DNA of 64,000 nucleotides from Actinomyces trachealis (GTDB lineage Bacteria; Actinomycetota; Actinomycetes; Actinomycetales; Actinomycetaceae): NCBI RefSeq assembly GCF_015711475.1, contig NZ_CP065027.1, positions 806,001 to 870,000 of the forward strand, read 5' to 3'. Shown piece by piece: positions 52,896 to 61,686 of this stretch (position 1 is its first letter; each line of letters starts with the position of its first letter). The notes under the pieces were generated by a model. It saw only the letters and a program-made list of their open reading frames with translations, ran no database searches and was not told where the DNA came from. The position numbers and the translations under genes were made by a program.

Positions 52896-53778
52896 CTGCG
52901 AGTTCGCCTGGGCGCATCACGGGGCTCCAGCGTTGCGGGAGGTCGAGGGTGACGGCCTCGCCGGTGATGAACACGAAGCCGAGCCTGCCGTCGGTGAGCA
53001 TGCACCCGCCCTCCAGCACGGCAAGGAAGTCCGGGATGTGGAGCGCAAGCTGCGTCGGCGTTACGGCCAGGAGCTTGTCGATCGCCGTGTGGAGCGTCGA
53101 TGGGCGTCGCCGCGCACCCATGGCGCGCAGGCTGTCCACGGCCTGGTCGACCGCCGCGCGGTTGCGCCCAGCGAGCACCTGCAGTGCTTCCCCCATCTTG
53201 ACCAGCAGCACCTCCTGGTAGAGATGGCTGGTGGCGCAGGTGCCGCGCTTGACGTAGTTCGTCGGACACTCCCACACTTCGACCCGGTTCGGGGTGCCCG
53301 AGTGCCAGGTCTTGTGGCCGAACGTCCGTCCGCAGTCGCCGCAGACGATCTTGCGAGACATGCGCCGACCGAAAGACTTGTGGGCGCGCGGGTCGACGCG
53401 AGTGGCGAGCCAAGGCAACTCCCTCTCGGTGATCTTGAGGACGCTGGCTGTGTGGCGTTGGGCGTGGAATGCGTCCATCCACTCGACGGTGTGCCCGGCG
53501 GCGAGGTTTTCAAGGAGGAAGCTGGTCAGCCGGTAGGTCAGGCGAGCTTGAACTGTTGCGAGTTCGGGGTAATGCATGGTGGCGGCTCCTGTCTTTGCGT
53601 CACCTACATACACGCTTAGCAAGTCGTAACCGGCACTACTATTTGGCGCTTGCCGTACCTTTTGGCGTTCCACTCCCAGCCACGCCCGTCGTGGTTCACG
53701 GTGCCCGGCTACACCTCCCGGTCTAGGCAGGTGCCGGAGCCGTGCCGCCCGGGCAGACCGCTCGGCGGCCAGCACCAC
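52879..53778 (-). pseudogene. Large serine recombinase C-terminal remnant
   Basis: A minus-strand open stretch contains a recombinase zinc ribbon (RRMSRKIVCGDCGRTFGHKT ... WECPTNYVKRGTCATSH) and a helical tail (MGEALQVLAGRNRAAVDQAV). The resolvase catalytic domain and its serine are absent; the region before residue about 60 is not recognisable. Its 3' end overlaps the res end by 17 bases. It is distinct from the recombinase remnant at ssrA, and its far end meets a truncated methylase gene, so it marks a second integration or deletion boundary within the island. Confidence 0.65.
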
Positions 53779-53849
53779 GGCGCGTTTTGCCTAGTGGCGG
53801 GCTAGTTTCGCCCCATCGGTGCCATCTGCGCCTCGCGCGGCGTTGTATC

Positions 53850-55484
53850 CAACTTGATACGGTCTGCGACCCTGCTGGAGGATCGGGCGGGTTTGTCACT
53901 GCTGCTTTCCGGCACGTTCGCCAAGCTGTTTTGGAATCGACGCCTTCTAAGAGCCCTCAGCGCGAACGTCAACTTGACGCGGCAAAGCAGAGTATTTTCT
54001 TGTCCGAGATCAGCCCTCGGCTTGTGAAGCTCGCAAAGACAGCGATGCTTTTGAACGGTGATGGGCACGCGGGTATGACGCAGGGAAATTCGCTCGGCCC
54101 TTATGAATCTCTCGATCCGTGGATCCAGTCACGGTGTGCACGAGGCGTTCCCAAGGTCATCCTTACGAATCCTCCTTTTGCTGGACAAGGTGAAGCTCGG
54201 ATCACTGATCCGAACATACTCGCAAGCTTCGAGGTAGCACGGTATCGGACGGTCTCAAAAGCTACCGGTCAGCCGACGAGCGAGCTCATGCCTCAACAAA
54301 GTCCCGAGCTCTTATTCTTCGAGCGTTGTCTTGATTGGCTTGCTGAAGGTGGCCGAATGGGAATAGTTCTTCCAAAGGCTTTTCTAGACACTGCCCAAAC
54401 TATACGCGTCAGAGAATTGTTATTCGAGCGGGCCTACCTTGATGCCGTCGTAACGCTTCATAAGGACTCTTTTCAACCAGACACAGGTGTCCGTACGTGC
54501 ATCATCTTTCTCACGAAGAAGACTGCCGAGCAAAGACTTCAAGAGGATGATGACTATAGTATTTTCATGGCTGTGTCCCAGAAGGTTGGACAGACATCTG
54601 AGGGTGAGCCGATCTTTGTCATGGGTGATGACGGTATGCCCACAACCAGGCTTGATCACGACCTTGACGAGATAGTCAGCGATTATGAAGATTTCAAGGG
54701 CGGCAAGCTTGTTCCCTCGCAATACCGCTACTCGATTAAGCGCTCTCAGATCGATGGTCGCATCAATATCAATCCGCAGTTTTATTCGCCGCATCTCAAC
54801 GAATCAATTGAAACCATTCGCCGGTTCGATGACATGGAGGGGTGGTCTGTAACAACACTCGGACAGCTTGAAAAAGGAATAGCCATTTTTAAAGGCCCCC
54901 GATTGAAGACCGAGAGCGTCATCGTCAAGGAGTCTTCTACTGGAACGCAGGTTGTCGGCTATTTCACGCCGTCCTCTATGCTTCAGGATAAACGTGACTC
55001 CGCGAAATATATAGACCTCGCTAAGGCGTCAAAGAAACAGCTTCGCGACTTCAATGTTGTTACTGTTCATCAAGGTGATCTGTTGCTTACCCGTTCCGGA
55101 TCTATTGGGCGACTCGCTTATGTTTCCAGTGTAATGGATGGTCAAATTGTGTCCGACGACATGATTCACGTTCGGGTTCCAACGGCCAACATTCGTGCCT
55201 ACGTAGCTGCTTTCCTATTGTCCGACAATGCGCACGCGCAGATGTTGATGAACGAATATGGGTCCGTTCAACAGCATCTTGAACCGTCCCACGTCAGAGA
55301 TTTACTTATTCCGGTGCCAGAAAACTGGGAAGATGCTGCTAGTTTGATTGCAAGCGGACATAGGTTCATGACATCTAAAGAGATGTCAGATCGGGCGATG
55401 GAAGGGCTTCGTGCCCACGGTTTTGATCGTGGAATTACAGATCTATTGACCGCCTCTGATTCGAGCGATGAGAAGGACGTATGA
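53850..55484 (+). pseudogene. Type I-like N6-adenine methylase/specificity protein, 5'-truncated
   Basis: Recognisable sequence begins abruptly at motif I (DTVCDPAGGSGGFVTAAF) near 53855; the usual 150-200 residue HsdM N-terminal domain is missing. Motif IV is VPKVILTNPPFAGQGEAR. The M domain runs to about ILTKKTAEQR, then a spacer, then a specificity-like half with GWSVTTLGQLEKG and HQGDLLLTRSGSIGRLAYVS and VQQHLEPSHVRDLLIPVP, as in HsdS target-recognition domains. The frame is open to 55484. Upstream codons (53742 on) have no family support. No HsdR is present. Codon use is less GC-biased than in its neighbours. Confidence 0.75.
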
Positions 55485-56062
55485 AAATCGGCTACGCACG
55501 AGTCTCGACCGCCCGGCAGGGACAGTCCCTCGATACCCAGCGCGAGGCGCTGGTGGACGCGGGCTGCGATGCCCAGCACCTGTACTCAAACATCATCAAC
55601 GGTACTAACTGGACCCGCCCCGGGCTCTCTGACGCGCTTGATTACATGCGGCCAGGCGACACCCTTGTCGTTACCCGTCTCGACCGCCTCGGACGCAACC
55701 TCTACGAGACCGTCACCACCATCGCAGACCTCGCAGAGCGCGAGATCAGCGTGCAAGTGCTCGACCCCGCGCTCGACACCTCCCGCCCCGCAGACAAGGT
55801 AGTCGTCAACGTCATGGCCTCGCTCGCTGAGTGGGAACGTGAACTGCTTGTGGAACGCACCCGTGAGGGAGTGGCCCACGCACGGGCACGGGGTAGGACC
55901 GCTGGGCCCAAGCCCAAGCTCACCGGTGAGCAAGCGCGACAAGCTCGCCAGCTCGTCGATGGTGGCAAGAGCATCGCCGCTGTAGCGAGATCCTTTGGAG
56001 TCTCTCGTCAGACGCTCTACAGGGCACTAGAACGCGTAGCAAGTGCACAGGTGGTCATCTAA
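55481..56062 (+). CDS. Small serine recombinase (resolvase/invertase)
   Basis: A complete 193-residue Tn3/Hin-type recombinase: catalytic Ser in IGYARVSTARQGQSLDTQRE, the R-L-D-R-L-G-R block LVVTRLDRLGRNLYET, the E helix ASLAEWERELLVERTREG, and a C-terminal HTH, GKSIAAVARSFGVSRQTLYR. Its ATG overlaps the stop of the methylase/specificity gene as ATGA, so it is co-expressed with it. It could invert or resolve DNA around the specificity gene, though no inverted site pair is visible. Confidence 0.92.
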   Translation: MKIGYARVSTARQGQSLDTQREALVDAGCDAQHLYSNIINGTNWTRPGLSDALDYMRPGDTLVVTRLDRLGRNLYETVTTIADLAEREISVQVLDPALDTSRPADKVVVNVMASLAEWERELLVERTREGVAHARARGRTAGPKPKLTGEQARQARQLVDGGKSIAAVARSFGVSRQTLYRALERVASAQVVI

Positions 56063-56393
56063 CGGGCGCGCGACCGTGGGGTCATGGGTCGAGCCCGGCT
56101 TCACGGGCGAGACCCACGCCGACTTCGTGGTGGAGGGCCTGGAGCGGGAGAAGTTCCTCATCAACGGCGAGACCATCGACGCGGTGGTGGCCGGGCGGCT
56201 AGCGAGCGACACCTAGGTCCGACCTCCCCCTCCGCTTGGAAAACCAGACCACCACGTGCCATGCCGCCAACCCTCCTGGCCTGGCGCTTCATTCGGCAGG
56301 AACGAGAACGGTTTGGCCGGGGGCGGGGAATACGTGGTGGTCGGCGTCGGCCATCTCGCCAGGTTGGGCGGACGTCGCTCTGCTTCGGCGTGA
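56063..56393 (+). other. Unrecognised 3' gene fragment and gap
   Basis: A short plus-strand stretch (about 56072-56216) reads WVEPGFTGETHADFVVEGLE and then FLINGETIDAVVAGRLASDT to a TAG; it looks like the C-terminal end of a lost gene rather than a complete one. The rest of the gap to 56393 holds nothing I can support. Confidence 0.35.
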
Positions 56394-56858
56394 CTACGCG
56401 TAGACGAGTTCGAAGAACTCCGTGACGACCGTGGCGTCCTCGATCTTGGAAAGGCCCCAGTCCTGGAGATATGGGGCGAAGAAGCGGGTGTGACTGGATC
56501 GCCAGTAATCGAGCGTCAGATCGCCCTCGCCCTCTGCCACGGCGATCCGCTCGGGTACGTCTAAGAAACGGTGGGTCTCGACACGGACGGTACGCAGGAT
56601 GCACCGTGGACGCCCTTGGGAATCGAGGGCGATCCAGCGGTCGCCGATGCGGGGCAGCGGTTCGCCGACGGCGAGGTACTCCTCGAGCAGTCCGCTTCCG
56701 GCGGTCTTCTTGCCCAGCAGGTACAACTCGAGGAGCATGTCTGCGTTCTCGTCGTTGCCTGGAGCGCCGACGACAACACTGCAGCCCTGCTCGGGTGGCG
56801 CTGGGGCGGCCGCCAGGTAGGCGCGCCAGTATCGCTCTTGCTCCGGGGACAGCGGCAT
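56394..56858 (-). CDS. ASCH-domain protein
   Basis: A 154-residue protein with the ASCH pattern: ERYWRAYLAAAPAPPE at the N-terminus, GKKTAGSGLLEEYLAVGEPL, GDRWIALDSQGRPRCILRTV and the closing ERIAVAEGEGDLTLDYWRSS with HTRFFAPYL. ASCH domains have a PUA-like RNA-binding fold, and some hydrolyse N4-acetylcytidine. It faces the resolvase and is the only intact non-defence gene at this edge of the island. Confidence 0.88.
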   Translation of the reverse strand: MPLSPEQERYWRAYLAAAPAPPEQGCSVVVGAPGNDENADMLLELYLLGKKTAGSGLLEEYLAVGEPLPRIGDRWIALDSQGRPRCILRTVRVETHRFLDVPERIAVAEGEGDLTLDYWRSSHTRFFAPYLQDWGLSKIEDATVVTEFFELVYA

Positions 56859-57269
56859 GACGTCACCCTAGATGATGTGCCGCAGAGCCCCCTCGGTTGC
56901 CGTAACGGAAGGGTGCGTCCCGTAGCGTGGTGGCAGATCCTGCGGTGGCATGGACGGGTGCGTGTCACGCATCCCTATTCAGAACGTTTCTCCTTTTCGC
57001 GGTTTCGCGGAATTCTGCGGTTTCTGCGCTGCCCAGGGGGCAGGACGGGCTCTGACTAGGGATGAGTGACACGAGGGGAGAGTCCCGTGGGGACACCAGC
57101 GCCGTGCGCTACCGGAGAGCCGAGCGCGAAACCTGGACAGCACCGGTCCTCACGGGGGCTGCCACGCGCTGCGGGACCCACCGTTTTGACGTCAATATGG
57201 AGTCGGCTAGGGCGACTTCGATATCGAAGTCAATTCGCCTACGGTCAACACAGTGAGGTGGGGTGTTGC
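56859..57269. other. Intergenic region before the HipB-like gene
   Basis: About 400 bases with no gene I can support. It holds two perfect palindromes near its right end: TTGACGTCAA at 57186-57195 and the 18-base site at 57214-57231. Confidence 0.5.
57214..57231. promoter_or_regulatory. 18-base perfect palindrome, likely HipB operator
   Basis: GACTTCGATATCGAAGTC is identical to its reverse complement. It lies 39 bases before the ATG of the HipB-like gene, the position of autoregulatory operators in hipBA modules. Confidence 0.6.
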
Positions 57270-57536
57270 ATGCAATACCAGGGCAAGGTGTCGGGGCCGG
57301 AATCGCTTGGGCGCATGCTGCAACAGGCACGCTTGGTGGCCGGGCTGACACAGCGTGAGCTAGCAAATCAGATGGGCACCACTCAGAAGTACATCTGGGA
57401 GATGGAGGCCGACAAGCCGTCCATCATCATGGACCGGTTGTTTGCGGCCATGCAGGCGACCGGCATGGAACTCACGGCCACCATCACCGTCCCCTCTGAT
57501 GAGGATGCTTCTCAAGGTGAGATTGACCATGGGTGA
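57270..57536 (+). CDS. HipB-like HTH antitoxin
   Basis: From the ATG at 57270 the 88-residue product has an XRE-type HTH: SLGRMLQQARLVAGLTQREL, ANQMGTTQKYIWEMEADKPS and a short strand (GMELTATITVPSDED) that pairs in the HipB dimer. It overlaps the following hipA remnant by 8 bases, as in hipBA operons. Longer upstream frames lack support. With the toxin broken it may persist as a solitary regulator. Confidence 0.82.
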   Translation: MQYQGKVSGPESLGRMLQQARLVAGLTQRELANQMGTTQKYIWEMEADKPSIIMDRLFAAMQATGMELTATITVPSDEDASQGEIDHG

Positions 57537-58075
57537 CCTCGTCGTCGAACTCTACGGCCAGCGGCTCGGGGTGCTGCGCGGCGACTGGCGCACCTTCGAC
57601 CTGGTTCCGGATCCTGCTGCTGCGCTTCACTTCGGTCTTGATTCGACGGTGATGTCGATCGCTGTTCCCCCTGCAGCTTCGGTCGACTCGTTCGCGGGCG
57701 CCCATTCGACGCAACTTCTTCACTGAGCTGCTGCCCGAAGGGCGGATACGAACGCGACTGGCGCGCACCTTCCAGGGGGCAGGCGGCATCCGGATGGTGG
57801 AGGCTCTGTTCGGGCAACTCGTGGTAGCGGTGGCCGTCGGGAACCTTGACATGCATGCCAAGAACGTCTCCGTGCTTCATCCGCCGGACGGCACCTGTCA
57901 ACTGGGTCCCGCCTAAGACAGTGTGCCTCAGACTCACCTGCCCACCGACGGGGAGCTGGCAGCATGGCTGGTGGCGCAGGCGAACAGGCAGCAGACATGC
58001 CGGATTCAGGGCTCCGGGAGAGCCGGTGCGCCATCAACGGCGTCAGCTCTTTGACCAACGAGACCAGAACACGCG
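57529..58075 (+). pseudogene. HipA-like kinase toxin, heavily decayed
   Basis: The N-terminal piece GDLVVELYGQRLGVLRGDWR matches the HipA start. After a shift near 57665, FFTELLPEGRIRTRLA appears, then a jump to LVVAVAVGNLDMHAKNVSVL (the HipA segment with the catalytic-loop Asp and Asn) and a late segment THLPTDGELAAWLVAQA in yet another frame. About two thirds of the kinase is deleted. No toxin activity is possible. Confidence 0.75.
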
Positions 58076-58086
58076 TGAGGAACACT

Positions 58087-58129
58087 GCAACGCCCTCCGG
58101 TGCCAGGACCTGGCACCAGAGGGCGTTGC
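58087..58129. terminator. Bidirectional terminator-like hairpin
   Basis: GCAACGCCCTC-C-GGTGCCAGG (loop AC) CCTGGCACC-A-GAGGGCGTTGC is a 21-base-pair stem with a single mismatch. It lies between the plus-strand hipA remnant and the 3' end of the minus-strand gene at 58169, so it can end transcription from both sides. No long T run follows. It also marks the return to core chromosome. Confidence 0.75.
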
Positions 58130-58168
58130 TGTACTAGGCAGGCTCGGTCTGAGCCGCTAAGGGCTGGA

Positions 58169-58609
58169 TCAGGCCAGCTTCTCGTCTACACGGGCCTGTA
58201 CCTGCTCGTACAGGTCGCCGAGGGCGGCCTTGCGCTCCTCACCGTTGCCGTAATCGCCGCGGATCACGGCGTCAGCTAGGGCGTCAATATCAGGGGTCTC
58301 GTCCTCGGCAGGAGCCTCCTCCTCAGCGGCGGAGCTCTCCTCGACGACGGCGGGAGTTTCCTCAGCGACAGAGGTTTCCTCGACGGCAGCGGGGGTCTCC
58401 TCCTCGACGGCGGGGGTCTCCTCCTCGACAGCGGGGGTCTCCTCTGCAACCGGCGCGGCCTCGGCGGTGACAGCCTCTTCCACGGGAGCAGCCTCAGCCG
58501 GGGCCGCCGCCTCAGCGGGGGCGTCGTCGCCGGAGAAGACCTTCTTGACAGCGGAGATCACGTTGAACCCGACGGAGGCGAGGGTGCCAGGATCCTGGTC
58601 TTCAGCCAT
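58169..58609 (-). CDS. Acidic repeat protein with CW_7-like C-terminus
   Basis: A 146-residue protein. The N-terminus TLASVGFNVISAVKKVF is an amphipathic helix; the middle 80 residues are Ala/Glu/Pro/Val repeats of the type AVEEETPAVEEETPA. The last 40 residues, DIDALADAVIRGDYGNGEER through LYEQVQARVDEKL, follow the CW_7 pattern (a/v-x-V-I-x-G-x-w/y-G-n-G-x-x-R-k ... V-Q-x-x-V). CW_7 binds cell-wall fragments in phage lysozymes, but no signal peptide is seen, so a wall role is doubtful. The start has AGAAAGGAACACTAC before it. Function unknown. Confidence 0.75.
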   Translation of the reverse strand: MAEDQDPGTLASVGFNVISAVKKVFSGDDAPAEAAAPAEAAPVEEAVTAEAAPVAEETPAVEEETPAVEEETPAAVEETSVAEETPAVVEESSAAEEEAPAEDETPDIDALADAVIRGDYGNGEERKAALGDLYEQVQARVDEKLA

Positions 58610-58840
58610 GTAGTGTTCCTTTCTCAGGGGGCATGGTCACACACGCTGTGACCAGCGGCAGGATATCCTGACGTGGGCCTTAGTGCCTAGGCGAACCCCG
58701 GGGACCTTAGGCCGCGACGCCTGGGGCGTGACCTAGGTGGCACGGCACGGTGGTGGACCCCGGTCCCAGGCGTGCTACCTTTTGCGGTGCGCGAGGGCTG
58801 GTAACCTGGCCCGAGCAGCACCGCACGGCCACGGCCGTGA

Positions 58841-58917
58841 CGGGGTGTGGCGTAGCTTGGTAGCGCGCCTGCTTTGGGAGCAGGAGATCGTGGGTTCAAA
58901 TCCCGCCACCCCGACCA
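58841..58917 (+). tRNA. tRNA-Pro (TGG)
   Basis: Acceptor CGGGGTG/CACCCCG, D arm TAGCTTGGTAGCGC, anticodon stem-loop CCTGC-TTTGGGA-GCAGG (anticodon TGG), T arm GTGGGTTCAAATCCCGC, and encoded ACCA ending at 58917. Confidence 0.95.
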
Positions 58918-58951
58918 CGGGCTGCCCCCGCCCCTCCTCTAGGCTGGGGCT

Positions 58952-59242
58952 ATGCCCTCTTACCGCAGCATCCTGACGATTCGAGACCTCCGGGCGGGCC
59001 AACAGCCTGACGCCGTGCAGCAGGCCGCCCGGCAGGCAGTCACCCAGACCACCACCTTGGAAGCCTTCCAGGTGGAGGTCGTGCGCGGGGAACCGCGCGT
59101 CACTATCCGCTTCACCGCCGTTGACGATGCCGATGCCCGCTCCGTCCACGAACGCAGCCTCACGGCAGTACGTGAGGTAGCCAGCGCCCCGCATGCCGTG
59201 CTCGCCAAGGTCGTGGGCGGGCGCAGCGTCTCCCTGCACTGA
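58952..59242 (+). CDS. Conserved hypothetical protein, about 96 residues
   Basis: A small alpha/beta protein ([60 protein letters not shown]) without recognised motifs. Codon use is that of a real gene. It follows tRNA-Pro by 35 bases, and its end overlaps the decayed phospholipase gene on the other strand. Alternating strands and helices would suit a small RNA- or metabolite-binding fold, but no function can be assigned. Confidence 0.65.
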   Translation: MPSYRSILTIRDLRAGQQPDAVQQAARQAVTQTTTLEAFQVEVVRGEPRVTIRFTAVDDADARSVHERSLTAVREVASAPHAVLAKVVGGRSVSLH

Positions 59243-59616
59243 ACCACAGGTGCGCTGCCCAGCCGCGGATGCAGGGGCTTCCTGACGGCGCTGGGCAATA
59301 TGACGGAACAAGGTCTCAGCAGTATCCTCGGCGCTGGTGGGCAAACCGTCGTGGTCAGCCCACCAGCCGGTCTTTGTCCAGGCGGTGAGGTCGATCTCCA
59401 AGGCGTTGGCGCCCGCGCCCAGGGCGTCGTCAACGCCCTGCCTGGTCAGTACCCGGTGCGCGATGGCATAGACCGGGCGTTGGCCCGCAGCCGCCTGCAC
59501 TTGGGGGCGTCAAGCTGTGCGGGGGAGGCAGGCGCGGCTACGGCTGCTGGCGACCCGATGGATACCAGTGCCAGCAGCGATGCAAATGCCGTGAGGAGTC
59601 GTCTTTTCATCTTCAT
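59240..59616 (-). pseudogene. Secreted phospholipase D (sphingomyelinase-D-like), decayed
   Basis: The ATG at 59616 (AAGGA upstream) begins a signal peptide, KRRLLTAFASLLALVSIGSP with AVAAPA as cleavage region. After a frameshift near 59505 the mature N-terminus continues in another frame as [40 protein letters not shown] and [20 protein letters not shown]. These carry the two active-site His (AIAHRV, ADHDG) and the metal ligands E and D (ALEIDL) of the corynebacterial/spider phospholipase D family. Only about 65 of some 270 mature residues remain. Inactive. Confidence 0.8.
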
Positions 59617-59775
59617 GCGGTGCGTTCCTTGAGGTGTTGTCATTGGTGCGGAGGCTCTCCGGTACGCGTAACGTGTGGAGCCTGTGGGGCTGGTGAGGGT
59701 TCTAACTTCTTTGCGGACCTGTGCCTGGCTTCATTTTCCAACTCGCCCCACCGGTGCCCTAAGATGGCACGGATT

Positions 59776-59819
59776 GACGCCGTCTAGAGGCGTCCGTGAG
59801 AAGCTCTCTTGCTTCCCAC
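59776..59819 (+). promoter_or_regulatory. Two small hairpins in the tig leader
   Basis: GACGCC-GTCTAGA-GGCGTC (59776-59794) and GTGAGAAGC-TCTCTT-GCTTCCCAC (59796-59819, one mismatch pair) stand back to back 37-80 bases before the trigger factor start. They may shape the 5' untranslated region or attenuate transcription. Confidence 0.4.
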
Positions 59820-59855
59820 GCACAACAAGTATCCAAGCATTCGGAGTAGACCCCC

Positions 59856-61238
59856 GTGAAGAGCACTGTCGAGAACCTTGACCCCACGCGCATCAAGCTG
59901 ACCGTGGAGGTCCCCTACGAGGAGCTCAAGCCCAGCCTCGACGCCGCCTACAAGGAGATCGGCTCCCAGATCCAGGTTCCCGGTTTCCGTCGCGGCAAGG
60001 TGCCCGCCCGCGTCGTCGACCAGCGCGTCGGTCGCGCCACCGTCATCCAGGAGGCCATCAACCACAAGATGCCTGACCTCTACCGTGACGCCATGGTGGA
60101 GACCGGCCGCATCCCCATGCTCCAGCCGGAGATCGAAGTCACCGAGCTGCCTGCTATCACCGGCCCGAACGGCGGCCAGCTGGGCTTCACCGTGGAGGTC
60201 GTCGTCCGCCCCGAGATCGAGCTGCCCTCCTTCGAGGGTGTTGAGCTCACCGTCGACGCCGTCGAGACCACTGACGCCGACGTCGACACCGAGCTGAACA
60301 ACCTGCGTGCCCGTTTCGGCTCCCTCAAGGCCGTCTCCCGCAAAGCGAAGACCGGTGACTTCGTCACCATTGACCTCAAGGCCGTCATTGACGGTGAAGA
60401 GGTTGACTCCGTGTCCGGTATCTCCTATGAGATCGGCAAGGGCAACATGCTCGCGGGCCTGGACACCGCTCTGCAGGGCCTGAAGGCCGAGGAGTCTGCC
60501 ACCTTCACTACCACCCTGGCCGGTGGCGAGCACGAGGGTGAGGAGGCTGAGGTCACCGTCACCGCCACCGCCGTCAAGGAGCGCGAGTTGCCCGTTGCCG
60601 ACGACGAGTTCGCCCAGATGGCCTCCGAGTTCGACACCATCGACGAGCTGCGTGAGGACCTGAAGAAGCAGGTCACTGAGCGCAAGACCGGTGAGCAGGC
60701 CATCGCCGCTCGCGACGCCCTCCTGGACAAGCTCCGCGAGGACGTCAAGTGTGAGGTGCCTGAGGCCGCCGTCGACCACGAGGTCAAGCAGCACCTCACC
60801 GCCGAGGGCAAGGCCGACGACGAGGAGCACGGCAAGGAGATCCGCGAGGAGGTTGCCAACAACCTGCGCGACCAGATCATCCTCGACGTTCTAGCCGAGT
60901 CCCTGGAGGTCGGCGTGGGTCAGGACGAACTCATCGAGTTCCTGGGCCAGACTGCCCAGCAGTACGGCATGGAGCCCAGCCAGTTCATGCAGGGAGCCCA
61001 GCAGGCTGGTCAGATCCCCGCCTTCGTCTCCGAGATCGCCCGCAACAAGTCCCTGGCCAGGGCCCTGCGCCACGTGACTGTCAAGGACTCCAAGGGTGAA
61101 GTGGTTGACCTGACCGAGTTCATCGGCTCCGACCAGGCTGACGCCGCCGCCTTGGTCTCCCAGGTTGAGAAGGTTGCGGGCTCCAGCGCCGCCGCTGCCT
61201 CCTCAGCCAGTGCCGCCTCCGCCGCCAGCGCCGAGTGA
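59856..61238 (+). CDS. tig: Trigger factor
   Basis: This ribosome-bound chaperone and prolyl isomerase starts at a GTG at 59856. The 460-residue protein has the ribosome-binding signature VPGFRRGKVPARVVDQRVG (near residue 40), an FKBP-like domain (about 160-245, AKTGDFVTIDLKAVIDGEEV, LAGLDTALQGLKAEESATF) and the helical C-terminal domain (LRDQIILDVLAESLEVGVGQ). The tail is a run of Ala/Ser (SSAAAASSASAASAASAE). clpP lies 2.5 kb downstream instead of adjacent, separated by an iron-box gene pair and a TetR gene. Confidence 0.96.
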   Translation: MKSTVENLDPTRIKLTVEVPYEELKPSLDAAYKEIGSQIQVPGFRRGKVPARVVDQRVGRATVIQEAINHKMPDLYRDAMVETGRIPMLQPEIEVTELPAITGPNGGQLGFTVEVVVRPEIELPSFEGVELTVDAVETTDADVDTELNNLRARFGSLKAVSRKAKTGDFVTIDLKAVIDGEEVDSVSGISYEIGKGNMLAGLDTALQGLKAEESATFTTTLAGGEHEGEEAEVTVTATAVKERELPVADDEFAQMASEFDTIDELREDLKKQVTERKTGEQAIAARDALLDKLREDVKCEVPEAAVDHEVKQHLTAEGKADDEEHGKEIREEVANNLRDQIILDVLAESLEVGVGQDELIEFLGQTAQQYGMEPSQFMQGAQQAGQIPAFVSEIARNKSLARALRHVTVKDSKGEVVDLTEFIGSDQADAAALVSQVEKVAGSSAAAASSASAASAASAE

Positions 61239-61317
61239 GCTGAGCCCCGGCTCCAGCAGGACCCAGTGAGGGCCCCATGCCAGCACGCGTGGGGCCTTCA
61301 CCGTATCCGGCACACCG

Positions 61318-61659
61318 TCAGTGACCGCCGACCTCGACCATGACGAGCTGCATGCGGCAGGCAGTCACAGCCGTGAGCGCGTGGCGTGCGCCCGGGGCCA
61401 GGTAGACGACGTCGCCCGCGGCGAGGCGCTCGGTGCGCTCGCCGATGGAGAAGTCCATCTCGCCCTCCAACAGCGTGACGACGACGGCCTTGGGGGAGGC
61501 GTGCTCCGTGAGCAGCTGGCCGGCGTCGAAGGTGAAGATCACGGTGCGCAGGACCTCGTTGTTGACGACGACGCGTGAGGTCGTGGCCTCCTCGGAGACC
61601 GGCAGGGCCTCGTTCAGGCCCAGGCGGAACAGGGACTCGGTGACAGGGGTGGTGGGCAT
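61318..61659 (-). CDS. Cupin-domain protein
   Basis: A 113-residue single-domain cupin. The two motifs are HASPKAVVVTLLEGEMDFSI and GDVVYLAPGARHALTA; the first motif has His and Glu in the expected places and the second the His. Such proteins bind a metal and a small ligand. It lies 27 bases after the methyltransferase gene on the same strand and probably shares its promoter with the iron-box. Confidence 0.85.
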   Translation of the reverse strand: MPTTPVTESLFRLGLNEALPVSEEATTSRVVVNNEVLRTVIFTFDAGQLLTEHASPKAVVVTLLEGEMDFSIGERTERLAAGDVVYLAPGARHALTAVTACRMQLVMVEVGGH

Positions 61660-61686
61660 ACCGGTTTCCTCTCGGGTGGTAAGGGC

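Noticed and set aside
53850..55484. BREX PglX or type IIG enzyme
   Set aside because: Length and the S-like target domains fit a truncated type I HsdM/HsdS-like protein; no BREX or Druantia neighbours and no nuclease domain are seen.
28764..58140. Second copy of the ssrA 3' end as the far attachment site
   Set aside because: I scanned the island edges by eye, including 45000 and 56060-58130, and found no convincing repeat of GGGGTTCGATTCCCCGC; it may be lost or outside the window.
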